A stretch of DNA of 64,000 nucleotides from Paraburkholderia flava (GCF_004359985.1 NZ_SMRO01000002.1:2308536-2372535); one strand, 5' to 3'; positions 1 through 9,331 are shown, numbered from the stretch's first letter. Notes: a model not told the origin generated them from the sequence alone. Numbers and translations: made by a program.

Positions 1-875
1 AGACTGATCTGCACGACCGATTTGCTCGTGCGCTGCAGCTGCGTGCGCGCTTTCGTGAGCCGCAGCCCCAGGTAATACTTCGACGGCATCGAGCCGAGAT
101 ACTGGCGAAACAGGCGTTCGAGCTGTCGGCGCGACACGCCGACGAGATCCGCGATTTCATCGGTGGTGAGCGGGTCTTCGATGTTCGCTTCCATCAGCTG
201 CAACGCGTCGTTCAGACGCGGATGGCGTTCGCCGGGCGCGGTGACGAACGGAATGCGCTGACGCTCCTCGCCTGCGCGCAGCACGCCGACGCCGAGCGTA
301 TCGGCGATGCGTTCCGCGAGTTCGGGGCCGTGATCGCGGCCGATCATCGCAAGCATGAAATCGACGGTCGCCTGGCCGCCCGCGCAGGTCGCTCGATCGC
401 GGTCGATTTCGAAAATCTGCTGCGTGACGATCGAGCGTTCGAACTGCTCGGCGAACTGCTGATACGTCTCCCAGTTCACGCTCACGCGATAGCCGGACAG
501 TTGCCCCGCCATCGCGAGCCACCACACGCCGTGATGAATGCCGGTGACGAGCGGCGTGCGCTGCCCGACGCGCGACAGGCTCGCGAGAAACAGACGATAG
601 TCGGCGAACTGCTGAAAGCGCTCGCTGACGACGATCAGCCAGTCGCACGCAATCGCATCGCCGAACGCGGCATCGGCGGGCCACTGCGCACCGCCCGACA
701 ACGCGACCGGTCGCCCGTCCCACGAACACACCTGCCAGCGATACAGCGCGCGGCCGTCGATCTCGTTCGCGAGCGTCAGCGCGTCGACGATCGGGCCGAT
801 GCCCGACATCGATACCGGCGGCAGCGCCACGATCGCGACCTGGGTCGTGCGGGCGGGACTGGATGGACGGACCAT
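1..875 (-). CDS. GlxA/ArgR-like AraC-family transcriptional regulator, partial
   Basis: The gene reads leftward from an ATG at 875 and runs off the window start, so the last residues are missing. The first ~200 residues look like the DJ-1/PfpI (class I amidotransferase-like) sensor domain of GlxA-type regulators; the segment after about residue 215 is an AraC helix-turn-helix domain (for example LTTDEIADLVGVSRRQLERL, then LFRQYLGSMPSKYYLGLRL). It lies 38 bp downstream of an ABC transporter ATPase gene on the same strand. The same order is known for the Pseudomonas aot operon, which ends in the AraC-family arginine regulator ArgR. I infer that it controls basic amino-acid uptake or catabolism and is probably co-transcribed with the transporter. 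The family assignment is firm; the ligand is a guess. Confidence 0.88.
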   Translation of the reverse strand, partial: MVRPSSPARTTQVAIVALPPVSMSGIGPIVDALTLANEIDGRALYRWQVCSWDGRPVALSGGAQWPADAAFGDAIACDWLIVVSERFQQFADYRLFLASLSRVGQRTPLVTGIHHGVWWLAMAGQLSGYRVSVNWETYQQFAEQFERSIVTQQIFEIDRDRATCAGGQATVDFMLAMIGRDHGPELAERIADTLGVGVLRAGEERQRIPFVTAPGERHPRLNDALQLMEANIEDPLTTDEIADLVGVSRRQLERLFRQYLGSMPSKYYLGLRLTKARTQLQRTSKSVVQIS

Positions 876-913
876 CGGCTAAATGCTTGAGAGACGCTTG
901 AAATACGACTTGC

Positions 914-1705
914 TTACTTAAGACTGCCCGACAGGAACTGCTTCAACCGTTCGCTGCGCGGCGCGGAGAGCACCTCGACGGGATCGCCCTCTTCTTCGGT
1001 GCGGCCTTGATGCAGAAACATCACATGATTCGACACGTTGCGCGCAAAACCCATTTCGTGCGTGACGACGATCATCGTGCGGCCTTCTTCGGCGAGCTTC
1101 TGCATCACCTTCAGCACTTCGCCGACGAGTTCGGGGTCGAGCGCGGACGTCGGTTCGTCGAACAGCATCACGTCGGGATTCATCGCCAGCGCGCGTGCAA
1201 TCGCGACGCGCTGCTGCTGCCCGCCGGACAGATGCGCCGGATACTGCTTCTCGACGCGCGGCGGCAGGCCCACTTTCTCGAGATATTCGCGTGCCCGCTC
1301 TTCCGCTTCGCGACGCGACAGACCGAGCACATGTATCGGCGCCTCGATGACGTTCTCGATCACGTTCATGTGCGCCCACAGGTTGAAATGCTGGAACACC
1401 ATCGCGAGTTTCGTGCGGATGCGTTGCAGCTGCTTGTGATCGGCGACTTCGAGATTACCCGCGCGATCCGCTTTCGTGCGCACCGTTTCGCCGTCGACGA
1501 CGATCTGCCCCGCGTTCGGCCGCTCGAGAAAGTTGATGCAGCGCAGGAACGTGCTCTTGCCCGACCCGCTCGCGCCGATGATGCTGATGACGTCGCCCTT
1601 GTTCGCGTTCATCGACACGCCCTTCAGCACTTCGTTGTCGCCGTAGCGCTTATGGATGTCCTGCGCGGCGAGCTTGCAGGCTTCGGTCTGGTTGGTGTGG
1701 AGCAA
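914..1705 (-). CDS. hisP: Polar/basic amino-acid ABC transporter ATP-binding protein (HisP/AotP type)
   Basis: About 263 residues, the usual HisP length. Walker A (GASGSGKST), the signature [16 protein letters not shown], Walker B ([14 protein letters not shown]) and the switch His (VVTHEMGFA) are all visible. A longer open frame exists upstream, but it overlaps the permease gene. I chose a TTG start at 1705 because AGGAGA stands 5 bases before it and the protein then begins just ahead of the conserved core ([19 protein letters not shown]). It energises import by the two neighbouring permeases and is transcribed with them leftward. The family covers histidine, arginine, lysine and ornithine importers; the substrate here cannot be read from the ATPase. 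The symbol reflects family resemblance. Confidence 0.9.
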   Translation of the reverse strand: MLHTNQTEACKLAAQDIHKRYGDNEVLKGVSMNANKGDVISIIGASGSGKSTFLRCINFLERPNAGQIVVDGETVRTKADRAGNLEVADHKQLQRIRTKLAMVFQHFNLWAHMNVIENVIEAPIHVLGLSRREAEERAREYLEKVGLPPRVEKQYPAHLSGGQQQRVAIARALAMNPDVMLFDEPTSALDPELVGEVLKVMQKLAEEGRTMIVVTHEMGFARNVSNHVMFLHQGRTEEEGDPVEVLSAPRSERLKQFLSGSLK

Positions 1706-1755
1706 GACGCTCTCCTGGTATGTAACGGATAAGACTGCGTGTTCGCGTCGGACGC

Positions 1756-2469
1756 CTAGCGCCCGCGCACCGCGAGGTAGCCGAGCCAGCGCCGCTCCGC
1801 GCGCCGGAACCCGGCGACCAGCGCGAACGATATCGCGCAATAGATCAGCGCCGCGAGCCCGAACGCCTCGAACGAACGATAGGTCGCCGAGTTCACGTCG
1901 CGCGCGACCTTCAGGATGTCGGGCACCGTAGCCGTAAACGCGACTGTCGTGGCGTGCAGCATCAGGATCACCTCGTTACTGTACAACGGCAACGCACGAC
2001 GCAGCGCGGAAGGTAGCACGATGCGACGATACATCGTGAACGTGCTCATCCCGTATGCGCGCGCCGCCTCGACCTCGCCGTGCGACGTCGAGCGGATCGC
2101 GCCCGCGAAAATCTCCGTCGTGTACGCGCAGGTGTTCAGCGCAAACGACAGGATCGCGCAATGAAACCCGCTCCGGAAGAACGCGTCGAGCAGCGAATGC
2201 GACCGGACGAACTCGAGGCTGTACATGCCCGTGTAGATCAGCAGCAACTGCACGTAGAGCGGCGTGCCGCGAAACACGTAGGTGTAGAAACGCACTGGCG
2301 TCGACAGCCAGCGGTTTTTCGACACGCGCGCGACCGCAAGCGGAATCGATACGACAAAGCCGATGCCGATCGACGAGACCAGCAGCCACAGCGTGACCGC
2401 AAGCCCGGAGAGACGCTGACCGTCCCAGTAGAGAAACGCGCGCCCGTATTCGGAGAGGATCTCGATCAT
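1756..2469 (-). CDS. hisM: Polar amino-acid ABC transporter permease (HisM type)
   Basis: 237 residues, the normal HisM length. Several hydrophobic membrane segments are visible, starting with [20 protein letters not shown]. The EAA loop that docks the ATPase reads [20 protein letters not shown], around residues 145-165. An [14 protein letters not shown] motif typical of the His/Glu/Gln/Arg permease family is at about residue 66. It ends about 50 bp before the ATPase start and begins 13 bp after the end of the partner permease, so it is the second gene of a hisQ-hisM-hisP operon. It forms the inner-membrane channel as a heterodimer with the HisQ-type protein. Confidence 0.92.
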   Translation of the reverse strand: MIEILSEYGRAFLYWDGQRLSGLAVTLWLLVSSIGIGFVVSIPLAVARVSKNRWLSTPVRFYTYVFRGTPLYVQLLLIYTGMYSLEFVRSHSLLDAFFRSGFHCAILSFALNTCAYTTEIFAGAIRSTSHGEVEAARAYGMSTFTMYRRIVLPSALRRALPLYSNEVILMLHATTVAFTATVPDILKVARDVNSATYRSFEAFGLAALIYCAISFALVAGFRRAERRWLGYLAVRGR

Positions 2470-2482
2470 GATGGCCGTGTGG

Positions 2483-3172
2483 TTAGAGTTCCGCGTGTCG
2501 CACGCCGGTCGAATAGCGACGTTCGAGCCAGATCAGCACGAGGTTCGACACGGTGGTGATCGCGAGGTAGATCAGCGCGGCGATCAGGATGAAGAAGAAC
2601 ATGTTGAACGTGCTCTTGCCCGCGTCCTGCGCGGCCTTGACGATGTCCGCGAGACCGATGATCGACACCAGCGCCGTCGCCTTCACGAGCACCTGCCAGT
2701 TGTTGCCGATGCCGGGCAGCGCGAACCGCATCATCTGCGGAAAGAGGATGCGCACGAACACGCGCATCCCGCTCATCCCGTATGCGGCACCCGCTTCGAG
2801 CTGACCGCGCGGCACCGACAGGAACGCGCCGCGAAACGTCTCCGTGAAATACGCGCCGTAGATGAAGCCGAGTGTCAGCACACCGGCGACGAACGGATCG
2901 ATGTCGATCTGGTCCCAGCCCAGCAAGTCGGTCAGATTGTTGACCGCGATCTGGATGCTGTAGAACAGCAGCAGCATCAGTACGAGATCGGGCACCGAGC
3001 GGATCAGCGTCGTGTACGCGGTCGCGACGGCCCGCAGCGGCCGGTTGAGCGACAGCTTCGCCGCCGCGCCGATCAGGCCGAGCAACACGGCCGCTGCGAG
3101 CGACAGCACCGAAAGCTCGATCGTCTGGATTGCACCGGCGAGCAGCACCGGACCAAAGCCGTAAAGGAACAC
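2483..3172 (-). CDS. hisQ: Polar amino-acid ABC transporter permease (HisQ type)
   Basis: Inner-membrane permease partner of the HisM-type protein. The open frame extends to 3340, but the first 56 residues have no family resemblance. I prefer the GTG at 3172, preceded by GGGAG at 6-base spacing, which gives about 229 residues as in HisQ. The IRSVPDLVLMLLLFY segment and the EAA loop (QLEAGAAYGMSGMRVFVRIL) match the family. It is the first gene of the operon. HisQMP systems normally have a periplasmic binding-protein gene immediately upstream; none is found here, so the receptor must be encoded elsewhere. Confidence 0.88.
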   Translation of the reverse strand: MFLYGFGPVLLAGAIQTIELSVLSLAAAVLLGLIGAAAKLSLNRPLRAVATAYTTLIRSVPDLVLMLLLFYSIQIAVNNLTDLLGWDQIDIDPFVAGVLTLGFIYGAYFTETFRGAFLSVPRGQLEAGAAYGMSGMRVFVRILFPQMMRFALPGIGNNWQVLVKATALVSIIGLADIVKAAQDAGKSTFNMFFFILIAALIYLAITTVSNLVLIWLERRYSTGVRHAEL

Positions 3173-3518
3173 GCGCGTCTCCCATCTGGGTTCTGGTTTG
3201 TGGTTCGTCGGGCCGGCTTTGAACGCGTGCCTGGAGCCGCCCGTCGACATGGCGCGGATACTCGCAGGCGAAAATAAATTGCTCAAACCGGCGGCGTCCG
3301 GCATATTGCATTGCACCATCGCGTGTGGCGATGGGCTCAAAGGCGCCGCCTCCCCGCCGGCTGGCGATTCATGCGGTGTGGGTGCCGCGTGGGTCGGCGC
3401 CGCGTTTTCGCAAGTTTGGGGGCGCTTTTTCGATAGACGGAAATGCGGTCGGCTGGAGCGTTTCGCTAGACTGGCGGGACGGTTTCCGCTGTGCTACGTA
3501 CTACTTCAGGTTCCACCG
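3173..3518. other. Intergenic region between divergent hisQ-type gene and methyltransferase gene
   Basis: About 345 bases without a convincing gene. Open frames here are N-terminal extensions of the two flanking genes and show no family signal. It must hold the promoters of the transporter operon (leftward) and of the methyltransferase (rightward); I could not pick out convincing -35/-10 elements. No remnant of a solute-binding-protein gene was recognised. Confidence 0.5.
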
Positions 3519-4130
3519 ATGACATCCCGCACCGACCCCGACACCCTCGCCGCCTATGCGCGCGATGCGGTCCGCTACAGCCAGGAATGGCGCGACCAGC
3601 CGCCGCCGAACGATCTGTACGCGATGTTGCAGACCCACCTCTTGCCGGGCGGCGACACGGCGGACATCGGCTGCGGCAATGGACGCGACACCGCATGGCT
3701 CGCCGAGGGCGGCTATCCGGTAACGGGCTTCGACGCGTCGCCGGAACTGCTCGACGAAGCGCGCCGGCTGCATCCTGGGCTCGCGTTTCGCGAAGCGTCG
3801 CTGCCGGGGCTCGACGCTATCGATGAGGCGTTCGATAACATCGTCTGCGAGACGGTGATCATGCATCTGCCTGCTGCGGAGATTGCTTCGGCGATCGATA
3901 GCCTGCTGCGGATTTTGCGGCCCGATGGCGTGCTTTATCTGTCGTGGCGGGTGACCGAAGGCGCTGACGTGAGGTTGCCGGATGGGCGCCTGTATAGCGC
4001 GTTCGATCCTGCTCTAGTGCTGGGTGCGCTCGATGGATGTGCAGTGTTGCTGTTCGAGGATGTGCCCAGCGAGAGCTCGGGGAAGCGGGTGTGTCGGGTG
4101 GTGGCGGTCAAGCGCGGGGATGAGATCTGA
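3519..4130 (+). CDS. Class I SAM-dependent methyltransferase
   Basis: 203 residues from the ATG at 3519. The SAM-binding glycine-rich motif I is ADIGCGNGRDTAWLAEGG (around residue 47); motif II is VTGFDASPELLDEA, and a post-motif segment FDNIVCETVIMHLP follows. Together these define a small Rossmann-fold methyltransferase of the Methyltransf_11/25 type. The longer upstream open frame (to 3198) is not family-like. It stands alone, divergent from the transporter operon, so the neighbours give no hint of the acceptor substrate. Family confidence is high; the substrate is unknown. Confidence 0.85.
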   Translation: MTSRTDPDTLAAYARDAVRYSQEWRDQPPPNDLYAMLQTHLLPGGDTADIGCGNGRDTAWLAEGGYPVTGFDASPELLDEARRLHPGLAFREASLPGLDAIDEAFDNIVCETVIMHLPAAEIASAIDSLLRILRPDGVLYLSWRVTEGADVRLPDGRLYSAFDPALVLGALDGCAVLLFEDVPSESSGKRVCRVVAVKRGDEI

Positions 4131-4157
4131 CTGGGGCGATTGCGCTCTCCAACGCCA

Positions 4158-4388
4158 TCACGTGCTCTCGTCCTTGTGAAGCGCAACGTCGATGTTGCGC
4201 AAGGCCTCGATCAGAAAATCCACTTCTACGGTTTGTGCAACCTGCCGGGTTGCCACGCCATAGCCGTAGCTCGCTTCCAGATGCCTGACCAGTTCGGAAA
4301 CAGGCAAAACACCATTGCAGTCGAGCGCCTTTGCGAGCGCGAGATAGCCCCACGTCACTGCCAGCAATTCACCAGATTGGTTCTTCAC
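4158..4388 (-). CDS. Small conserved-looking hypothetical protein
   Basis: 76 residues starting with GTG at 4388, with a good AAAGGACGG ribosome-binding site just upstream. The sequence has no signal peptide or membrane span and looks like a compact helical protein (SGELLAVTWGYLALAKALDC, then VDFLIEALRNIDVALHKDE). I do not recognise the family. It is convergent with the methyltransferase gene and lies downstream of gspD on the same strand, 47 bp after the gspD stop, so it could be read through from gspD. Confidence 0.6.
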   Translation of the reverse strand: MKNQSGELLAVTWGYLALAKALDCNGVLPVSELVRHLEASYGYGVATRQVAQTVEVDFLIEALRNIDVALHKDEST

Positions 4389-4435
4389 AAGACCGTCCTT
4401 TATGTTTTAGCGATGTAGGATCGTTGCGCGGCTAG

Positions 4436-6715
4436 TCAAGGATGGACCCCAGGCGATTCGACAGTCGAACCCGTGCCGCTTGCGGGAGCTGGAGCCACAG
4501 CCTGCAACGCCTGCTGACGCCGCATCTTCTCCAGGTCGAACAGATTAAGCGTCGATCCGCCTTCGGCTGGCCCCACCGGCATCGGCGGGACCACGGGATC
4601 GTCCTTGTCCTTGATCACGTTGTTATCCGACCGGTAAGCGCCCTGCACGCCCTGGATGTAGTCGTAGCGGTTCGCGGTCACGGCCTGTGCAGTCGCGCGA
4701 TCGTTGATGATCACCGGACGCAGGAACACGAGCAGATTGGTTTTCGAGCGGGTCTTCGTTTCCGAGCGGAACAACTGGCCGATCCACGGAATGTCGCCCA
4801 GCAGCGGAACCTTGCTGTTGCTGGCCGTGTAGCTGTCCTGCATCAAACCGCCCAGCACGATGATCTCGCCGTTGTCGGCGAGTACGGTCGACTGGATCGA
4901 ACGTTTGTTGAACGTCGGACCGTTCGGGTTGGTCGTCGTGTTGGTCGTGTTGGTCACGACCGACGAGTCTTCGGTCGCGAGCTGCAGCTTGAGAAGCCCG
5001 CCATCGGTGATTTGCGGCTTGATATCCAGCGTGAGGCCGACGTCCACCCGATCGACTGTGTTGAACGTCGACGGGTTGCTGCTGCTCGTGCTGGTGAGAT
5101 TCGTGTAAGACCCCGTCGTGACCGGCACATTCTGACCCACCACGATCTTCGCTTCTTCGTTGTCGAGCGTGACGAGGTTAGGCGTCGACAGCACGTTCAC
5201 GTCAGTCGACTGCGACAGTGCCTGCAACAGCGCGCCCAATCCCTTCACACCGAGAAAATTGTGCACCCAGCCGACATTGAGTCCCTGCGAAAGAGTCGCC
5301 AGCGACGCCGCGAGGCCACCGGTAGTTGTTGCGGCAGACGACGTCAGGTTGATGATGCTATTGGTGCCGGTCGCGGAGAGGTTGGTGCCGGCAAGGACCG
5401 CACCACTCCCGATCTGCCATTGAATTCCGAGATCCGCATTCTTGTTTGCCGACAGCTCGACGATCAGCGCCTCGATGTAAACCTGCGCACGGCGAGCGTC
5501 CAGTTGGTCGATCACTGTCCGAAGGTTCTGGTACACCGCGTCCGACGCCGTGATGATCAGCGAGTTGGTTGCCGCATCGGCCTGGATCATGCCGCCCGGT
5601 TGACTGTCGTCGCCTTTATCCTTGTCGCCGCCGAGCAGACCCACCGTCGTCGTACTGCCGCTACCGCCGCCTGACGTACTCGACGAGCCACCGAGCGCCG
5701 ACGATGAACCGCCAAGCGATGAGGGCAGAGGCGGCACGCCCGACGCACCCGTCGAGAAACTGCCTCCGCCCGACGACGCGTTGCCGTTCTGGTTAAACGC
5801 ATTCGCGTCATTGGAACCGGCCGACGAACCGCTGTCGCCACTCTTGCCGAATATGCCCCGCAACGTCTTCGCGAGCTTCACCGCATCGGCATTGCGCAAC
5901 GGGACGACGTGGATGTTGCCGGGCTGCGCAGTCGGCGCATCGAATTTCTTCGCGAGTGCTTGCGCGGCGTCGAGCCGCGCGGCATTCGATGCACGCAGGA
6001 ACAGCGAATTGGTGCGAGGGTCCGCCGTCACGGAGACCTTTAGTGTCGCATCCGTGCTGCCGATCGCGCCTGGGTCGAGCATCTTCGAAAGCGCCTGTGC
6101 TGCGTCGAGTGCGTTTGCGTTTTTCAGCTGTACGACGGCTACCTGCTGACCCGCCGCCAGATCGATACCCGCGATGATCTGCGCGATGCGCCGGATGTTA
6201 TCCGCGTAGTCGGTGACGACGAGCGTGTTGTTCGCGGGATAGGCCGTCACCGTGTTGTTCGGCGAGATCAGCGGACGCAGGACCGGCAACAGATTGTTCG
6301 CCGACTCGTTCTTCAACTGGAACACCTGGGTAATCACCTGATCGCCTCGCGCGGCGGGCGCATTGCCGACATAGGTCGGCACACCCTGCAGCTTTGCATC
6401 GGCTTCCGGCACGACCTTCAGTACGCCGTGATCCTGGACGAGCGAAAACCCCTGCATCCGCAATGCGGCTTGCAATGTCTTGATTGCCTGATCTTCCGGT
6501 ACCGGGTTTTCCGAAACGAGATTGAGCTGACCTTTCACGCGCGGGTCGACGATGATCGTTTTACCAGTCGCTGCGCCCATTGCTTTCGCCACCTGATCGA
6601 TGTCGGCATTGACGAAATTGAGCGTCACCTGAGCATGCCCGTTTTGCGCGGCAATCAGGCCGGCCACCAGCAGTGCCGACGACAAGCTGCACAAGATCCT
6701 GCGATTTCTTCTCAT
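4436..6715 (-). CDS. gspD: Type II secretion system secretin GspD
   Basis: 759 residues with a Sec signal peptide (about residues 1-28, ending GHAQ). It forms the outer-membrane channel of a type II secretion system. The N0 domain follows the signal (VTLNFVNADIDQVAKAMGAA). N1-N3 repeats cover about residues 120-350, with a Gly/Ser-rich insertion in N3 around 295-360. The C-terminal secretin domain carries the hallmark VPLLGDIPWIGQLFR and LLVFLRPVI near residues 655-690. Length is normal. No gspE, gspF or other gsp genes flank it, unlike the usual Burkholderia gspDEF arrangement; the neighbours are small unknown genes. An AT-rich dyad lies about 100 bp upstream of the start. Confidence 0.93.
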   Translation of the reverse strand: MRRNRRILCSLSSALLVAGLIAAQNGHAQVTLNFVNADIDQVAKAMGAATGKTIIVDPRVKGQLNLVSENPVPEDQAIKTLQAALRMQGFSLVQDHGVLKVVPEADAKLQGVPTYVGNAPAARGDQVITQVFQLKNESANNLLPVLRPLISPNNTVTAYPANNTLVVTDYADNIRRIAQIIAGIDLAAGQQVAVVQLKNANALDAAQALSKMLDPGAIGSTDATLKVSVTADPRTNSLFLRASNAARLDAAQALAKKFDAPTAQPGNIHVVPLRNADAVKLAKTLRGIFGKSGDSGSSAGSNDANAFNQNGNASSGGGSFSTGASGVPPLPSSLGGSSSALGGSSSTSGGGSGSTTTVGLLGGDKDKGDDSQPGGMIQADAATNSLIITASDAVYQNLRTVIDQLDARRAQVYIEALIVELSANKNADLGIQWQIGSGAVLAGTNLSATGTNSIINLTSSAATTTGGLAASLATLSQGLNVGWVHNFLGVKGLGALLQALSQSTDVNVLSTPNLVTLDNEEAKIVVGQNVPVTTGSYTNLTSTSSSNPSTFNTVDRVDVGLTLDIKPQITDGGLLKLQLATEDSSVVTNTTNTTTNPNGPTFNKRSIQSTVLADNGEIIVLGGLMQDSYTASNSKVPLLGDIPWIGQLFRSETKTRSKTNLLVFLRPVIINDRATAQAVTANRYDYIQGVQGAYRSDNNVIKDKDDPVVPPMPVGPAEGGSTLNLFDLEKMRRQQALQAVAPAPASGTGSTVESPGVHP

Positions 6716-6808
6716 GGGAGGAATGCCTATGCCTGCGAGGACACCGTTGGCGGGTGTACGCCGATCGCATCATGACGATTGCAAACCGGCTTTACGTCCA
6801 TCTCAATA

Positions 6809-6830
6809 TATTTAGGTATGCTACTAAATA
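6809..6830. promoter_or_regulatory. AT-rich inverted repeat upstream of gspD
   Basis: Perfect 7-base arms TATTTAG (6809-6815) and CTAAATA (6824-6830) flank an 8-base spacer. The dyad sits in a conspicuously AT-rich stretch about 95 bp upstream of the gspD start and downstream of the convergent-side small gene. Size and spacing fit a dimeric regulator site or an UP-like promoter element. No regulator is assigned. Confidence 0.45.
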
Positions 6831-6972
6831 GATCGAAGCGAATTTTGCACACGCGTTGATTCAAGTCAATTGATTCAATCGAATGCGTAATATCGTGAAA
6901 TTACTTTGCCGCTCCACCTTGAAACAGACGATTCGCGCACTGCTTGAAGAACGATATTCAAAGATCCTCACG

Positions 6973-7275
6973 TCACTGAATCGTATGGGTTGGTTTCTTC
7001 GCGGCCGGTCGCGGGGTGACCTGCTTTTTCGGCGGGTTGACGGCCGCCGCGTCGACGCCGCCGTCGATTCCGCTATCGATGCGCCGCAACGTGGTGCTCA
7101 CCACCGACACGACCAATCCGGGCAATGTCCCTGTCGCGTTTCCAGGAATGGGAACGGCTGTGCCCATCGCCGAGAATTCGACGTTCAATCCCCAGCGCCC
7201 GTCATGAATACCTTGATCGCGCAGCAGCGCTCCGATCAATGATTCAACGGAAAATTTATGCTCGTCCGCCGACAT
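6973..7275 (-). CDS. Small hypothetical protein
   Basis: 100 residues if started at the ATG at 7275, which has AGGGAG at a normal distance; the open frame reaches 7434 but the extra N-terminus looks non-coding. The N-terminal half (SADEHKFSVESLIGALLRDQ) is followed by a Gly-rich hydrophobic segment (NATGTLPGLVVSVVSTTL) and a basic Pro/Lys-rich tail (KKQVTPRPAAKKPTHT). I do not recognise the family. It lies upstream of gspD on the same strand, separated by about 257 bp of AT-rich DNA. Confidence 0.5.
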   Translation of the reverse strand: MSADEHKFSVESLIGALLRDQGIHDGRWGLNVEFSAMGTAVPIPGNATGTLPGLVVSVVSTTLRRIDSGIDGGVDAAAVNPPKKQVTPRPAAKKPTHTIQ

Positions 7276-7525
7276 ACTCGACTCCCTGATTTTCGATAGA
7301 TCCCGGTTCGCGACTCTGGCGATCGCGAGACAGGGTGCAACCAGCAGCCTGAAAAATATACGTGCCGACGACGCAAGTGAAGTGGGAGCGTCCTTACCAG
7401 ATTTTCTTTGAAAGGGAGTGTCAGAGGATTCCAATCGGGCAACCCGCGGAATATCAGCCGAATGTATGATCTGTGGACTTTAAAAATCGAAGCTGTTCTG
7501 CTTTCACATTGGCTCGCCGATTCTC

Positions 7526-8428
7526 ATGCCCTCCTCGTTCGCCACGCGCCCGTCGTCTCTGCCGATCAACAGCATCGGCTATATCCTCGCGTCGATGTTT
7601 TGCTTCGCTGTCGTCGATGCGCTCGGGAAGTCAGTCAGCCTGAACTATCCAGCGAACGAAGTGACGTTCTTCCGGATGCTGTTTGGGCTCTTTCCGGCGA
7701 TGCTGGCTTTCCAGCACGGACGTCTTTCGATTACACAGCAACTCAGGTCGCTCGATCTGAAAGGCCAGAGCATTCGCGCGGTTACGCTGCTGATTTGCTC
7801 ATGCCTTTTCTTTGCCGGGCTGCCTTATATGCCGCTGGGTGAAGCTGTGTCGATTGCATACTCGGAGACGTTGCTGGTGGTCGTGCTGGCGCCGTTGCTT
7901 CTGCGTGAGTCGATGACACGACGTGCTGCGCTTTCGGCTGTGGTCGGTTTTGTTGGCGTGTTGCTGGTAGTGCGGCCGGGAGGCGAGCATTCGAGCTGGC
8001 TCGGTCCTGTGTGTCTGGTGTTGAGTGCGCTGTTCGGCGCGCTTTCCATTTTGCAGATCAAGCGGATTCATTCGAGCGACGACTCGCGGACCACCGTTTT
8101 GTTCTTTACTGCGGTCGGGACGGTTGTTACTGCGTGCTCGCTGCCGTTTCAGTGGCTGACGCCATCGTGGCAAGCGCTTGGGATATTTGCGTTGCTCGGT
8201 ACGTTTGCCACCATCGGGCAGTTGCTGCTCACCATTGCTTATCGCCAGGCTGATGCTGGACCGCTCGCGCCGTTTAACTACACGAGCATCGTATGGGCTG
8301 CGCTGTTTGGTTACTTCTTGTGGGGTGAGACGATTGCGCCGCTGTCGCTTACCGGGATTGTTTTGATTGTTGGGAGCGCGATTGTTGTGGCGGTTAAGCG
8401 GAGGGATCGGGATGGGCCGAATGCTTGA
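7526..8428 (+). CDS. EamA/DMT-family transporter
   Basis: 300 residues with about ten hydrophobic helices in two EamA repeats (about 18-145 and 155-290). The first begins INSIGYILASMFCFAVVDAL; the second ends LTGIVLIVGSAIVVAVKRR. Drug/metabolite-transporter superfamily members of this size export amino acids, purines or metabolites through the inner membrane. It is convergent with the LysR gene that follows and has no operon partner, so the substrate is unknown. Confidence 0.88.
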   Translation: MPSSFATRPSSLPINSIGYILASMFCFAVVDALGKSVSLNYPANEVTFFRMLFGLFPAMLAFQHGRLSITQQLRSLDLKGQSIRAVTLLICSCLFFAGLPYMPLGEAVSIAYSETLLVVVLAPLLLRESMTRRAALSAVVGFVGVLLVVRPGGEHSSWLGPVCLVLSALFGALSILQIKRIHSSDDSRTTVLFFTAVGTVVTACSLPFQWLTPSWQALGIFALLGTFATIGQLLLTIAYRQADAGPLAPFNYTSIVWAALFGYFLWGETIAPLSLTGIVLIVGSAIVVAVKRRDRDGPNA

Positions 8429-8445
8429 GGGGACACCTGCCCTCA
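8426..8445. terminator. Short hairpin between convergent DMT and LysR genes
   Basis: TGAGGG (8426-8431) pairs with CCCTCA (8440-8445) around an 8-base loop. It overlaps the DMT stop codon and ends just before the LysR stop. No T-tract follows on either side, so it is at best a weak bidirectional terminator. Confidence 0.3.
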
Positions 8446-8446
8446 C

Positions 8447-9331
8447 TCAGTTCGCGGCAACCAGTTCATCCGCTCGCGACAAAAACAGCTTAAGCGCAGG
8501 CGACGAATTCGCGCGACTGTAGCCGATCGCGAGATCGACGGTCGGCGCGTCTCCTTCCAGCGGCCGGCTCACCACCGACCATGGCAGCAGATTGTTCGCA
8601 TACTCGGGCATCAGCGACAAACCGCGCGTCGATGCAACGAGGGACATGGCCATCGCCAGGTTGTCGACGCCATGCTCGGGCTTCGGATCGAGCCCGTTTT
8701 CGCGCAGATATCGCGCGACCACGTCGTGCAGCACGCGTGCCTTGTTCGACGCCATCACAAACGCTTCGCCTTGCAGGTCCGATGGATGGATCGCTGCCTT
8801 CTCCGTCAGCGAATGGTCGCTCGGCATCAGCACGACCAGTTTCTCGCGATAGACGACGCGATATTCGAGATCCAGTCCCGGCTCCGTACGGACGAATGCG
8901 AGATCGAGCTTGCCGCGCGCCACGGCGTCGGCGAGATCGGGCGAATAGCCGCTCGAAATCGTGACATCGATGTTCGGCAATTCGTCGTGCAGCACGCGCA
9001 TCGCGCGCGGCAGCCATGTCATTTCCTGACCCGTCAGAAAGCCGAGCGCAAACACCTGCTTCGCCGGACGCGCAGCACGGCGCGCCGCCTCGATCGCGGC
9101 GTCGACCTGCGCGAGCGCAAGCCGTGCGTGGTCGAGAAAGACCTTGCCCGACGCCGTCAACTCGACCCCGCGCGCGCTGCGGCTGAACAGTTCCGCGCTG
9201 ACTTCGTCCTCGAGATCGCGGATCTGCCGGCTCAGCGATGGCTGCGACGTGAACAGCCGCTGCTCGGCGGCAACAGTAAGACTGCCTGTCTCCGCGACAG
9301 CAACGAAATAGCGCAGATGGCGTAGCTCCAT
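8447..9331 (-). CDS. LysR-family regulator divergent from the SDR/OYE cluster
   Basis: 294 residues from the ATG at 9331, which has AGGAGA upstream; the open frame continues to 9406 without family similarity. The N-terminal winged HTH (MELRHLRYFVAVAETGSLTV, then TSQPSLSRQIRDLEDEV) is followed by a LysR substrate-binding domain (about 90-290). It is transcribed away from the SDR-OYE-DUF427-SDR genes across a 262 bp gap that contains the repeated box at 9407. Divergent LysR regulators usually activate the adjacent operon in response to a pathway metabolite. I infer that it binds both copies of that box, at 9407 and 12768. Confidence 0.9.
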   Translation of the reverse strand: MELRHLRYFVAVAETGSLTVAAEQRLFTSQPSLSRQIRDLEDEVSAELFSRSARGVELTASGKVFLDHARLALAQVDAAIEAARRAARPAKQVFALGFLTGQEMTWLPRAMRVLHDELPNIDVTISSGYSPDLADAVARGKLDLAFVRTEPGLDLEYRVVYREKLVVLMPSDHSLTEKAAIHPSDLQGEAFVMASNKARVLHDVVARYLRENGLDPKPEHGVDNLAMAMSLVASTRGLSLMPEYANNLLPWSVVSRPLEGDAPTVDLAIGYSRANSSPALKLFLSRADELVAAN

